DNA of 64,000 bases from Azovibrio restrictus DSM 23866 (GTDB lineage: Bacteria; Pseudomonadota; Gammaproteobacteria; Burkholderiales; Rhodocyclaceae). Numbering within the stretch: the stretch's first letter is position 1; each line of letters begins with the position of its first letter. The DNA lies in NCBI RefSeq assembly GCF_000429665.1, contig NZ_KE386938.1, positions 114,609-178,608 on the forward strand, in the 5' to 3' direction. The position numbers were made by a program, and so were the translations under genes. Below the pieces are notes generated by a model. It was not told where the DNA came from and ran no database searches. It worked only from the letters and a program-made list of their open reading frames with translations. Positions 43,702-53,052 of the stretch are shown here, piece by piece.

Positions 43702-46700
43702 ATGTTTGACGCCATCATCCAGGGCAGTCTGAAGAACCGCCTGCTGGTGCTGGGCTGCGCCCTGCTGCTCCTGTTCCAGGGGCTGCTGGCCCTGCGCCAC
43801 ACCCCGGTGGACGTCTTTCCCGACCTGAACAAGTCGGTGGTGACCCTGATGACCGAGGCCGGCGGCATGGCGCCGGAAGAGGTGGAGCAGCAGATCAGCT
43901 TTCCCCTGGAAGCGGCCCTGAACGGCATGCCCGGCGTCACCCGGGTGCGCTCCGTCTCGGGCATCGGCCTGTCGGTGGTCTATGTGGAATTCGACTGGGG
44001 CACGGACATCTACCGCAACCGCCAGCAGGTGGCCGAACGCCTGTCCCTGGTCCGGGAACAGCTGCCGGCCGGGGTCCAGCCCCAGATGGGGCCGGTCTCC
44101 TCCCTGATGGGGGAAATCCTGATGCTGGCCCTGCCGGCCGATCCAGAACAGGTCAGCCCCATGGCGGTGCGGGAATACGCCGACTGGGTGGTGCGGCCCC
44201 GGCTCCTGACCATTCCCGGGGTGGCCCAGGTGATTCCCATCGGCGGCGAGGTGAAGCAGTACCGGGTCAGCCCTGATCCGGTCCGCATGGCCGCGGCCGG
44301 GGTGCGCCTGGATGAGCTGGAAGCCGCCCTGCGGGGCTTCGCCGGCAATGCCGCCGGCGGCTTCGTGGACCTCCAGGCCCGGGAGCTGCTGATCCGCCAC
44401 CTGGGCCGGACCACCCGCCTGGAAGACCTGGAGCGCCTGCCCGTGGGTCTCAAGGACGGCCAGCCGGTGTTGCTGCAGCAGGTGGCCCAGGTGGGCTTTG
44501 CCCCCGGGATCAAGCGCGGCGACGCGGGCTTCATGGGCCGCCCGGCGGTGATCCTGGCGGTGCAGAAACAGCCTTCGGCGGATACCGTGGCCCTCACCCG
44601 CGAGGTGGAACAGGCCGTGGCGGAACTGGCACGCAGCCTGCCCCCCGGGGTGGAGGAACCCCGCTTCCTGTTCCGCCAGGCGGAATTCATCCAGGCCTCC
44701 ATCGACAACGTCATGGAAGCCCTGCGCGACGGGGCCGTGCTGGTGCTGGTGGTGCTCTACCTGTTCCTGGCCAACTGGCGCACCACCTTCATCTCCCTGA
44801 CCGCGATTCCGGTCTCCCTGCTGGTGACCGTGCTTGCCCTGCGCTACTTCGACCTCTCCATCAACACCATGACCCTGGGGGGCCTGGCCATCGCCATCGG
44901 CGAACTGGTGGACGACGCGGTGGTGGACGTGGAAAACGTGCTGCGCCGGCTCGGGGAAAACCGCCGGGCTGCCGCCCCCCGGCCGGTGCTGGAGGTGATT
45001 GCCGCCGCCTCCCGGGAAGTGCGCTCCGGGGTGGTCTACGCCACCTTCATCGTGGTGCTGGTGTTCGTGCCCCTGTTCGCCCTGCCCGGCATCGAAGGGC
45101 GGCTGTTCGTGCCCCTGGGGGCGGCCTACATCGTCGCCATCCTGATGAGCCTGCTGGTGGCGGTGAGCATCACCCCGGTGCTGTGCTACTACCTGCTGCC
45201 CCGGCTGCCCGGCCTGGGCCACGGGGACAGCCGCCTGGTGGGCTGGCTCAAGCGCCAGGACCAGCGCCTGCTGCACTGGTCCTTCGAGCGGGTCCGGCCG
45301 CTCCTGGCCGGGGCCCTGCTCCTGGTGCTGGTCACGGCCGCCAGCGTGCCCTTCTTCCCCAAGAGCTTCCTGCCCCCCTTCAACGAAGGCACTCTGACCG
45401 TCACCTTGCTGCTCAACCCCGGGGTGTCCCTGGCCGAATCCAGCCGGGTCGGCAGCCTGGCCGAGCGGCTCCTGGCCCAGGTGCCCGAGGTGGCCCAGGT
45501 GGGCCGGCGCACCGGCCGGGCGGAAATGGACGAGCACGCGGAGGGTGTGCACACCACCGAACTGGAAATCGACCTGAAGCCCGGCAGCCGGCCCCGGGCC
45601 GAAGTGATCGCCGAACTGCGCCAGCGCCTGGCGCCCCTGGGCGCCGCCGTCGGCATCGGCCAGCCCATCGCCCACCGGATCGACCACATGCTTTCCGGGG
45701 TGCGGGCCCAGATCGCCCTGAAAATCTACGGCGACGACCTGGACACCCTGCGTACTCTGGCCCGCAGCGCCGAAGCGAGGCTGGCCGGCATTCCCGGCAT
45801 CGCCGACCTGCAGATCGAGAAACAGGTGCTGATGCCCCAGGTCAAGGTGCGCCTGGACTACGACGCCCTGTCCCGGCACGGCCTGGCGGCGGGGGACCTA
45901 CTCAGCCAGCTGGCGCGCCTCACCGGGGGCGAGAAGCTGGGCCAGATCAACGAGGGAGACCGCCGCTTCGACCTGACCCTGCGCCTGGACGACCCGGCCC
46001 GCAACCCCGGAGCCCTGGAACAGCTGCGGGTGGACACCCCCCTGGGCAGCGTGCCCCTGGCCCGCCTGGCCCGGATCGAGGAAGACCTGGGCCCGAACCA
46101 GATCGGCCGGGAAAACGCCCGGCGCCGCATCATCGTCTCCGCCAACGTGGACCCCCAGGCCGGCGACCTCTCCGCCGTGGTCGCCGCCATCGACCAGGAA
46201 CTGGCCGCCCTGCCCCTGCCCCAGGGCTACTTCACCCGGCTCGAAGGCCAGTTCCAGGCCCAGGCCGAAGCTGCCCGCAACATCGCCGCCCTGGCGGCCC
46301 TGTCCCTGATCCTGATCTTCCTGGTGCTCTACAGCCGCTACCGCTCCGCCGTGCTCACCGCCATCATCATGGGCAACGTGCCCCTGGCCCTGGTGGGCGC
46401 CGTGCTCGCCCTGTGGATCTCCGGCCAGCCCCTCTCCGTGGCCGCCCTGGTGGGCTTCATCACCCTCACCGGCATCGCCACCCGGAACGGCATCCTCAAG
46501 ATCAGCCACTACATCAACCTGTGCGCCTTCGAAGGCGAACGCTTCGGCCGGGCCATGATCGTGCGCGGCTCCCTGGAGCGCCTCACCCCGGTGCTGATGA
46601 CCGCCCTGGTGGCCGCCATCGCCCTGATGCCCCTGCTCTTCGCCGCCGACACCCCGGGCAAGGAAATCCTGCACCCGGTGGCCGTGGTGATCTTTGGCGG

Positions 46701-46812
46701 CCTGATCAGCTCCACCCTGCTGGACACCCTGCTCACCCCGGTACTGTTCCTCGCCTTCGGGGAAAAGCCCCTGCAACGCCTGCTGGCCGAAAAGCAGCAG
46801 GACGCCTATTGA
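43702..46812 (+). CDS. Heavy-metal RND efflux pump (CzcA/CusA family)
   Basis: The 1036-residue pump has the classic RND layout: helix 1 near 12-30, a porter domain, helices 2-6 near 335-480, a second porter domain and helices 8-12 near 855-1020. [21 protein letters not shown] is typical of heavy-metal pumps (20-residue limit kept by quoting in part). The helix-4 motif [13 protein letters not shown] is more acidic than that of CusA or CzcA, so the metal cannot be assigned by homology alone. Copper or silver is inferred from the CusR/CusS-type regulators and DUF411 gene. Confidence 0.88.
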   Translation: MFDAIIQGSLKNRLLVLGCALLLLFQGLLALRHTPVDVFPDLNKSVVTLMTEAGGMAPEEVEQQISFPLEAALNGMPGVTRVRSVSGIGLSVVYVEFDWGTDIYRNRQQVAERLSLVREQLPAGVQPQMGPVSSLMGEILMLALPADPEQVSPMAVREYADWVVRPRLLTIPGVAQVIPIGGEVKQYRVSPDPVRMAAAGVRLDELEAALRGFAGNAAGGFVDLQARELLIRHLGRTTRLEDLERLPVGLKDGQPVLLQQVAQVGFAPGIKRGDAGFMGRPAVILAVQKQPSADTVALTREVEQAVAELARSLPPGVEEPRFLFRQAEFIQASIDNVMEALRDGAVLVLVVLYLFLANWRTTFISLTAIPVSLLVTVLALRYFDLSINTMTLGGLAIAIGELVDDAVVDVENVLRRLGENRRAAAPRPVLEVIAAASREVRSGVVYATFIVVLVFVPLFALPGIEGRLFVPLGAAYIVAILMSLLVAVSITPVLCYYLLPRLPGLGHGDSRLVGWLKRQDQRLLHWSFERVRPLLAGALLLVLVTAASVPFFPKSFLPPFNEGTLTVTLLLNPGVSLAESSRVGSLAERLLAQVPEVAQVGRRTGRAEMDEHAEGVHTTELEIDLKPGSRPRAEVIAELRQRLAPLGAAVGIGQPIAHRIDHMLSGVRAQIALKIYGDDLDTLRTLARSAEARLAGIPGIADLQIEKQVLMPQVKVRLDYDALSRHGLAAGDLLSQLARLTGGEKLGQINEGDRRFDLTLRLDDPARNPGALEQLRVDTPLGSVPLARLARIEEDLGPNQIGRENARRRIIVSANVDPQAGDLSAVVAAIDQELAALPLPQGYFTRLEGQFQAQAEAARNIAALAALSLILIFLVLYSRYRSAVLTAIIMGNVPLALVGAVLALWISGQPLSVAALVGFITLTGIATRNGILKISHYINLCAFEGERFGRAMIVRGSLERLTPVLMTALVAAIALMPLLFAADTPGKEILHPVAVVIFGGLISSTLLDTLLTPVLFLAFGEKPLQRLLAEKQQDAY

Positions 46813-46835
46813 AAACCCGCTGAACCGAAAAACCT

Positions 46836-46963
46836 CACCACAGAGACACAAAGACACAGAGGATTTCAAAAACAATGGCTTGCACTATCTTCCGCGCCCG
46901 CCCAGAAGGTGAACCGGCCTTCCGGGACAAGTCTTTGTTTTTCCTCGGCGCCTCTGTGGTTTA
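46836..46963. repeat. MITE-like pair of inverted ACCACAGAG repeats
   Basis: The left end (46836-46862, ACCACAGAGACACAAAGA...) and the reverse complement of the right end (46963-46935, ACCACAGAGGCGCCGAGG...) are similar, so the 128-bp segment has imperfect terminal inverted repeats. A related sequence lies at 7380-7408. No transposase frame is inside. It separates the RND pump gene from the last gene of the island. Confidence 0.45.
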
Positions 46964-47010
46964 ACAGGGGTTTCAAGCTTGAAAACCTCTTCAATCCTCA
47001 AGGAGACATC

Positions 47011-47472
47011 ATGAAAAAACTCGCCCGTTTCGGTCTTGGTCTGGCTCTGCTGGCCAGCCTCGGCACCCCCGCCCTGGCCCACGACGACGCCACCCTGGAC
47101 GCCATGACTACCCCCAACGGCGGCCAGCTGCGCATGGCCGGCGCCTACCACCTGGAACTGGTCGTGGTCCAGGACAGCCCCACCCCCCGGGAAAACCCGG
47201 TGACCGTGTACCTCACCGACCACGCCGACCAGAAACTCCCGGCCGCCGGCGCCAAAGGCAAGGTCACCCTGCTCTCCGGCAAACAGAAAACCGAGATCAG
47301 CCTCAGCCCCGCCGGGGACAACAAGCTCAGCGGCAAGGGCAGCTACGCCAGCAGCCCCACCCTGAAAGCCATCGTCACCATCACCTTCCCCGACGGCCGC
47401 ACCGAACAGGCCAGATTCACCCCGCTGCTGCCGAAGGTCCCCAACCATAGCCCGCATGGGCCCCAGCACTGA
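47011..47472 (+). CDS. Exported protein of the metal island, function unknown
   Basis: The 153-residue product has a signal peptide (GLGLALLASLGTPALA) followed by HDDATLDAMTTPNGGQLRMAG. The rest looks like a small beta-sandwich (YHLELVVV, NPVTVYLTDHADQKL, TEISLSPAGDNKLSGKG). It ends in a His-containing tail (NHSPHGPQH). A role in binding periplasmic copper or silver fits the location, but no family is certain. The start follows AAGGAG. The CRISPR array begins 34 bases after the stop. Confidence 0.7.
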   Translation: MKKLARFGLGLALLASLGTPALAHDDATLDAMTTPNGGQLRMAGAYHLELVVVQDSPTPRENPVTVYLTDHADQKLPAAGAKGKVTLLSGKQKTEISLSPAGDNKLSGKGSYASSPTLKAIVTITFPDGRTEQARFTPLLPKVPNHSPHGPQH

Positions 47473-47506
47473 GGAACGGGCAGTCTGGAGTATTGGGGGG
47501 AGGAGG

Positions 47507-49516
47507 GGGGTTAACCGCCTGCACGGCGGCAAACGGCCTTGTCCAGGTCATTGCGTTTCTCGGCCACTTCTCAACCGCCTGCACGGCGGCAAACAGGAAG
47601 TCGTGCCGTTTCTGCATTGAGGCCAGCTTCTCAACCGCCTGCACGGCGGCAAACCCAGCCGTGGCGGTGCCGCGGTAGCCGGCCGTCTTCTCAACCGCCT
47701 GCACGGCGGCAAACGATCAATTCCAGAATGGTCATTTCGTCCTCAACTTCTCAACCGCCTGCACGGCGGCAAACGCCACGGCGGCCAGGTGGCGGGCGCA
47801 ATACACCTTCTCAACCGCCTGCACGGCGGCAAACCTGGTCGCGGTAGGTGACCATGCCGCGCGACACTTCTCAACCGCCTGCACGGCGGCAAACCGTGGC
47901 GCGGTCATAGCCGATCTGCTGCTGGTCTTCTCAACCGCCTGCACGGCGGCAAACTTCCAGCTTCACGCCCTTGCCCGAGTTGTTCGCTTCTCAACCGCCT
48001 GCACGGCGGCAAACGAGGGGCTCTATACCGATGCGCCCCCCGAAGTCTTCTCAACCGCCTGCACGGCGGCAAACATGGGGATGATGATTTGCCACTGGCG
48101 CTGCTGCTTCTCAACCGCCTGCACGGCGGCAAACAGCAGGTGCTGGCCGCCTTCGATGCCCAGCAGCTTCTCAACCGCCTGCACGGCGGCAAACCCCATG
48201 CCCGTGGCCTTTGCCTCGGCGCTCAACTTCTCAACCGCCTGCACGGCGGCAAACGCCGAAAGCCTCTCCATCACCGTGTCCGGCGTCTTCTCAACCGCCT
48301 GCACGGCGGCAAACCTCGTTTCGTGGCATTCCCAAGGGCTGACCATCTTCTCAACCGCCTGCACGGCGGCAAACTCCGCCGCCCTCCCCGCCCAGGAAAT
48401 GCCCCCCTTCTCAACCGCCTGCACGGCGGCAAACTCACCGGAACCGCCGCACGATGGGCAGACCTTCTTCTCAACCGCCTGCACGGCGGCAAACACGGTC
48501 AAAGTAGGGGAGGGGGCTGCCCTGGACTTCTCAACCGCCTGCACGGCGGCAAACCAGCAGCACCGCGCCGGTTTCACGGTCCACCAGCTTCTCAACCGCC
48601 TGCACGGCGGCAAACGAGCTACACCGCTGCCGACGGCAGCACCAAGCCTTCTCAACCGCCTGCACGGCGGCAAACGGTTTGTTGTTGGCGGCGGCCTGGT
48701 TGCCACTCTTCTCAACCGCCTGCACGGCGGCAAACGGCCCATGCCTGTAGGGGCAGGGCTTGCTGATCTTCTCAACCGCCTGCACGGCGGCAAACTCATG
48801 CACCTGGCCGGCGAAATGGAGCGGCGCCTTTTCAACCGCCTGCACGGCGGCAAACCAAGCGCCTCTTCTCCGAGGCTGCCGGGCTTCGCTTCTCAACCGC
48901 CTGCACGGCGGCAAACGTCATGAACGCACCCGCACTTCTCGGTTTTAACTTCTCAACCGCCTGCACGGCGGCAAACGGCAGGTTGTGCGGCTTGCTGGGG
49001 GGCGTGGACTTCTCAACCGCCTGCACGGCGGCAAACGCCAGGCGGGTGCGGTTTGCCAGGCGCCGGATCTTCTCAACCGCCTGCACGGCGGCAAACCCTG
49101 GGAGGCATTGGTCATTTTTATGCTCCGTCTTCTCAACCGCCTGCACGGCGGCAAACGCTTCGAGGTTGGCGGTAGAGCGCGATTTTCACTTCTCAACCGC
49201 CTGCACGGCGGCAAACACCGCCACCGCCGCCCTGGCCGAGCAGGAAAACTTCTCAACCGCCTGCACGGCGGCAAACCATGTCGCTTCATTTTCTGCAGTG
49301 TCAATCATCTTCTCAACCGCCTGCACGGCGGCAAACCTTGAGCGCCGGCGGCTTGAACTTTTGACGAACTTCTCAACCGCCTGCACGGCGGCAAACAATC
49401 GAAAGGACTACATCCTCTCCCTGGACATCTTCTCAACCGCCTGCACGGCGGCAAACAGAATCGACCGAGGTCTGGGGCTACGAGGTGACTTCTCAACCGC
49501 CTGCACGGCGGCAAAC
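47507..49516 (-). CRISPR. Type I-F CRISPR array, 34 repeats and 33 spacers
   Basis: The 28-bp repeat, read on the minus strand, starts GTTTG, has the stem CCGCC/GGCGG around GTGCA, and ends TTGAGAAG, the design of type I-F repeats. Spacers are 32 bases except two of 33 (48555-48587 and 48856-48888). The repeat at 47507-47534 has five changes, all at its crRNA 3' end, marking the leader-distal end. The repeat at 48828-48855 has one C-to-T change. Transcription therefore runs from the cas1 side leftwards. Confidence 0.98.
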
Positions 49517-49613
49517 TGGATGGTTTTCCTGAATTCACCCAAGTAAACAAGGATCTCCGCCGCAAAACCTGTTTCAGGCTTCGTTTTTTCGGAGGGGTTC
49601 CAGGGGATTGATA
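49517..49613 (-). promoter_or_regulatory. CRISPR leader
   Basis: The 97 bases between the cas1 stop and the first intact repeat are less GC-rich than the surroundings and lie at the end opposite the degenerate repeat. They should hold the array promoter and the sites needed for spacer insertion. I see no clean -35/-10 pair; CCTGTTTCAGG (49568-49578) is a small imperfect dyad. Confidence 0.7.
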
Positions 49614-50567
49614 TTAAACGGGTTTTTCGCAGAGCTGTTTGACGAAGCTAAACAGAAAGTCGAGGGCGTCCGCGTCCTGCAGGGTTTCGATGAGGAGGGC
49701 CCGGTAGGCGTTGTCCTTGACGCGCAGGTCGGCGCCGCAGGTGAAGGCCAGGGGCATCACGTAGGCGTCCTTGATCAGGTCGGCGATGTCGAAGACCAGG
49801 GCGCCGCGGCGGGTCTTGCCGTGCAGCAGGGGGAAGGCGTAGCTGATGCCGAGTCCGTTCAGGGCGACGGCGGCGAGGCCGTAGGCGATGTAGTTGCCGT
49901 GATCGAGGAAAGAGTTGATCCGCTCTTCCTTGCTGCCTTTGGCGCCCATGCCTTCCTGACGGGTGAAGTTGAGGCCGTGGCCGGCCGAGAGGCTGGCGTA
50001 GATCGCCCGGGCCCATTCGGCTTCGGCCAGCAGCAGGGCCTGGGTGTCGGGCACGGCGGCGCTGCGCTGGCGGAGCTTGTCGATGGCGGCGGCGGGGAGT
50101 TCTATCTTTCTTTGCAGCAGTTCGCTGTTCCTGGCCCAGGCCTTGCCGGTGAGGGTGATGCGTTCGGCGATCAGGGCCTTGGCCAGTTCCAGGCGCCGCG
50201 CTTCGTCCATCCACTGGCGCACCCAGGCCTGCATGTATTCGGTGGGCCGGTATTCGCTCTGGGGGGTGAGAAAAACCGGCTCGGCGGCGGCGAACAGGGG
50301 CGAGCCGCCGCTGCCGCAGAAGCCCACCAGCACGTTGGATTCGGCCAGCCGGCGCATGGCGGCGTCGGTGACCGAGGTGCCCTTGCCGAGCAGCAGCAGG
50401 GCGGTGTTGCGTTCCGGCAGGTTGAAGTACTGCTCCACGTCTTCGCCGGTTTCGGTGAGCCAGACGATGCGCTCATCCTTCTGGAGCACCCGGGCGTGCT
50501 CCAGATAGAAGATGTTGGCCCGCTTGGAGAGCAGGATCTGCCGGGGCTTGGGGCGGGCCTTGTTCAT
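49614..50567 (-). CDS. cas1: CRISPR-associated endonuclease Cas1, type I-F
   Basis: The 317-residue integrase subunit has the I-F style N-terminus (ILLSKRANIFYLEHARVLQK) and VGFCGSGGSPLF near residue 81. The catalytic acidic/His set is present: Glu in AEAEWARAIY near 182-184, His in PLLHGKTRRG at 249, and Asp in LVFDIADLIKD at 260 and 263. With the Cas2 part of Cas2-3 it inserts new spacers at the leader end. It overlaps cas6f by four bases and is last in the minus-strand operon, not beside cas2-3 as in usual I-F loci. Confidence 0.96.
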   Translation of the reverse strand: MNKARPKPRQILLSKRANIFYLEHARVLQKDERIVWLTETGEDVEQYFNLPERNTALLLLGKGTSVTDAAMRRLAESNVLVGFCGSGGSPLFAAAEPVFLTPQSEYRPTEYMQAWVRQWMDEARRLELAKALIAERITLTGKAWARNSELLQRKIELPAAAIDKLRQRSAAVPDTQALLLAEAEWARAIYASLSAGHGLNFTRQEGMGAKGSKEERINSFLDHGNYIAYGLAAVALNGLGISYAFPLLHGKTRRGALVFDIADLIKDAYVMPLAFTCGADLRVKDNAYRALLIETLQDADALDFLFSFVKQLCEKPV

Positions 50568-51094
50568 GGCAGCCGGGGCAGGGCGAAGGGGCGGGAGGCG
50601 GTGGCCAGGCCGTAGGCATCCGGTTCCGCCGGCCCCGGCGTCGAGCCGGGCTGGGCTTCCACGTAGAGGCGCCAGGCCTGGCCGTTGCTCTGGCTGCGCA
50701 GGGCGAAGTAAGGCAGTTCGGCGGTGTCGGCGGCCTGGATGCGGCGCAGGCGCAGGTTGCCGTCGGGCTTGCGTTCCGCCTTGCGGCTGGGGATGCGGTA
50801 GCGGCGATAGCTGATCCAGGGGCCGGCGAAGTCCTCGGGGACGGCCTTGGGATAGGCGAAGCGGCCGATCTCCTGGAGTGCGGCTTCGCCAGCCGCCACC
50901 AGTCGGTCCAGGTTTTCCCGACTGGCGGCGAACACCCGCAGGCGGGGAAAGCTGCGCGGGTAGTCGGGCAGTGCCAGGGCGTACTGCCCCGGGTAGAGCG
51001 CGAACACCCCGTGCAGCACCCGCAGGGCCAGGGCCGCCCCTATCGGCGAGGGACGCGGCCCGAGCTGGAAGTCCACGTAATGGCGCGCTTCCAT
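50564..51094 (-). CDS. cas6f: crRNA-processing endoribonuclease Cas6f (Csy4)
   Basis: The 176-residue protein aligns by eye with Csy4. It has RVLHGVF with the catalytic histidine at 28, ALRSQSNGQAWRLYV near 131-145 (the family has TLRSQSTGQ), and AYGLA with the conserved tyrosine at 161. The arginine-rich helix that grips the repeat stem (RKAERKPDGNLRLRRI) is present but shorter than in Pseudomonas. It should cut after the repeat stem. The ATG at 51094 overlaps the cas7f stop; a GTG three bases upstream is also possible. Confidence 0.93.
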   Translation of the reverse strand: MEARHYVDFQLGPRPSPIGAALALRVLHGVFALYPGQYALALPDYPRSFPRLRVFAASRENLDRLVAAGEAALQEIGRFAYPKAVPEDFAGPWISYRRYRIPSRKAERKPDGNLRLRRIQAADTAELPYFALRSQSNGQAWRLYVEAQPGSTPGPAEPDAYGLATASRPFALPRLP

Positions 51095-52170
51095 CACTCC
51101 TTGCCCCCGGAGAAGACGCCGCCCCGGATCAGGCTGGCGATCATGAACATGCCTTCGGGGCTGGCCGGGTCCAGGGTGTTGAGGCGGCGGGCGAACTCGA
51201 AGGCGGAGGTTTTGCGGTCGCGGAAGAATTCCTGGGCTTCCAGGCTGGCGCCGTTGGGCTCCACCGGCAGCGGCCGGCCATGGTCGGCATATTTCGGGTA
51301 CCAGGTGTCGATGGTGCGCAGGGCGTTGCCGATCTTCTGGTCGCGCAGGGCGGCGTGGCCCATGGTGCGGGTGCTTTCGAACTCCATGCCGCTACGGCTG
51401 CTGGCCCGTTCCGGCGTGCCCAGGCAGTAGAGGGGACGGGCGAAGCCGCGGGGCTTGTCTTCCACGTAGTTCTGGGAGGGGAAGACTTCCAGGGCGCCGC
51501 GCACGCCGAAATCCAGCCGTGCCTCGATGTCTAGGCCGCTGTCGTCACTGCCGCGCAGTCCATCGGCAATGTAGGCGGCCACTTGGCGCTCGGCGTCGCT
51601 GATCTGGTCGAAATGGTTCAAGGGGGTGGCCAGGGCGTCGAAGCTGGCGACGGGTTTGCCGGCGACCTTGACGCTGACTTCGATCTTGCGGGCGATGGTG
51701 CGGTTGCGCCACAGCCAGCGGCCGTTGGCGATGTTGCGGGCGAAGCGCTGGGCGACTTCGTCCAGGCCGCCGGAGGCCTTGGCCCGTTCGATGAAGCCGG
51801 TGACGCTGTCCCGGTAATTGCGCACCAGGTCGTCGGCGTCGGTACTGGCGGGGGCGCAGGCGAACAGCACGTCCTTCAAGTCGAGAAAGCGCAGGCTGAA
51901 GCGCACGGCCAGGGCCTGGGCTTCTTCATCCAGCTTGGCGGTGTCGGTGGTCTGGATGTTGGAGACCTCCTGGCGCTTGGCGTTGGCGGCCGTGCTCTTC
52001 TCCGCGTCCCCGTCCTTGTTCACGTTCTGGGTGCCGCGGATGCCGTGGCGCACCACCATGACCGGGCTCTGGCCCTCGGGCAGCACGTTGAAAAACAGGG
52101 CATCGGTAATCACCAGGCCGCGCTGGAAGGCGAGGACGCCGGGCAGTTTCTTGAATTCGGGTGCATTCAT
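51094..52170 (-). CDS. cas7f: Backbone subunit Cas7f (Csy3)
   Basis: The 358-residue protein carries Csy3 hallmarks: LPGVLAFQRGL near residue 9, HGIRGTQN near 42, SNIQTTDTAKL near 70, and ARNIANGRWLWRNR near 144-157. Six copies form the helical backbone along the crRNA spacer in type I-F complexes and kink every sixth nucleotide out of pairing. It ends at the cas6f start and follows cas5f after a 39-base gap, the only sizeable gap in the operon. Confidence 0.94.
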   Translation of the reverse strand: MNAPEFKKLPGVLAFQRGLVITDALFFNVLPEGQSPVMVVRHGIRGTQNVNKDGDAEKSTAANAKRQEVSNIQTTDTAKLDEEAQALAVRFSLRFLDLKDVLFACAPASTDADDLVRNYRDSVTGFIERAKASGGLDEVAQRFARNIANGRWLWRNRTIARKIEVSVKVAGKPVASFDALATPLNHFDQISDAERQVAAYIADGLRGSDDSGLDIEARLDFGVRGALEVFPSQNYVEDKPRGFARPLYCLGTPERASSRSGMEFESTRTMGHAALRDQKIGNALRTIDTWYPKYADHGRPLPVEPNGASLEAQEFFRDRKTSAFEFARRLNTLDPASPEGMFMIASLIRGGVFSGGKE

Positions 52171-52209
52171 GGGAAAGCTCCTTTGCAGGGAAGAAATGGG
52201 GCGGATGGA

Positions 52210-53052
52210 TTACTGGGGGGCCTGCTGCTGGCGGACCACGAACACGTCGTCCTGGAGCCAGCCGTGTTCCCACCAGGGAATCGGGCGCTGGCCGTAGTCC
52301 CGGGTGGAGACGTACTGGACCAGGCCGAGCAGGGGCTCGCAGAAGGCATGGGGCGGGGTGTCGCCCGCGTCGGTCTGGCGCACGCCGGCCCGGGTTTCGA
52401 AGGGAGTGGTCATGGCATAGCCGAGCACGCTGGCGGCGAGCCAGGATTCGGGCAGGGGCGGCGGCGTGGCGTCGGCCGGGGCCGGTGGCGCTGTGTCCCT
52501 GGCTGGCTTGCGGCCGATGGCGGCCACCAGGGCATCCACCGGGGAGCCTTCGCCCTGGAGCAGATCGCTGCGTTCGATCAGCCAGAAGCCCTTGGGCAGA
52601 TGCAGCTCGTCCAGTTCGTTTCCTGTCTCGATCTTGGCATGGCCGTCGATGTTGCCGCCCGCGATGCGGGCGCTGCGCAGGAAGCGTTCAACCCGTTTTT
52701 CGTTGATGCCGCCTTGCACCTGGATCAGCAGCGACAGGGTCAGGTGGCAGCTGGCGGTGGGCTGTAGCGACAGGGCGTGGGGGTTCTTGGAGGAGTAATC
52801 CACCCCGTCGATGAAGGTGGCACCCCGCCGCTGCTGGGGATGGAAGTCGTAGAAGCCGTCGCTGCCGTACTCGCCCAGCAGTTGGGCGTCGTGGTGCAGG
52901 ATGGCGACGCGCAAAGGCTTGCAGCCGGTCTTGAGGCCCAGATTATGGCCGAACAGCACGCAGGCCAGGACCTGGGCCGGGCTGATCGCCAGGTTGCCAA
53001 CCAGGGCGTTGGCGGCGCGGATGCGCAGGCGGGGCAGGAGCAGGTAGCTCAT
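52210..53052 (-). CDS. cas5f: Cas5f (Csy2), crRNA 5'-handle subunit
   Basis: The 280-residue protein begins with LLLPRLRIRAANALVGNLAI, as Csy2 does, followed by ACVLFGHNLG. It keeps the general Csy2 layout but is shorter than the roughly 320-residue Pseudomonas protein, and the region near 185-200 is a Pro/Ala-rich insert. Cas5f holds the 5' handle of the crRNA next to Cas8f. It overlaps the cas8f stop by four bases. Confidence 0.9.
   Translation of the reverse strand: MSYLLLPRLRIRAANALVGNLAISPAQVLACVLFGHNLGLKTGCKPLRVAILHHDAQLLGEYGSDGFYDFHPQQRRGATFIDGVDYSSKNPHALSLQPTASCHLTLSLLIQVQGGINEKRVERFLRSARIAGGNIDGHAKIETGNELDELHLPKGFWLIERSDLLQGEGSPVDALVAAIGRKPARDTAPPAPADATPPPLPESWLAASVLGYAMTTPFETRAGVRQTDAGDTPPHAFCEPLLGLVQYVSTRDYGQRPIPWWEHGWLQDDVFVVRQQQAPQ

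Noticed and set aside
43630..45879. A 749-residue frame opposite the RND pump
   Set aside because: Antisense shadow of a conserved transporter; His/Gln/Gly-rich composition without any family pattern.
47473..47506. Leader on the left side of the array
   Set aside because: The left repeat is the degenerate one, the flank is short and GC-rich, and the repeat matches type I-F only in the minus orientation.
47500..49560. Several open frames on both strands through the repeat region
   Set aside because: They only read the 60-bp CRISPR period, giving the same peptide (for example STACTAAN or CRRLR-type units) again and again.
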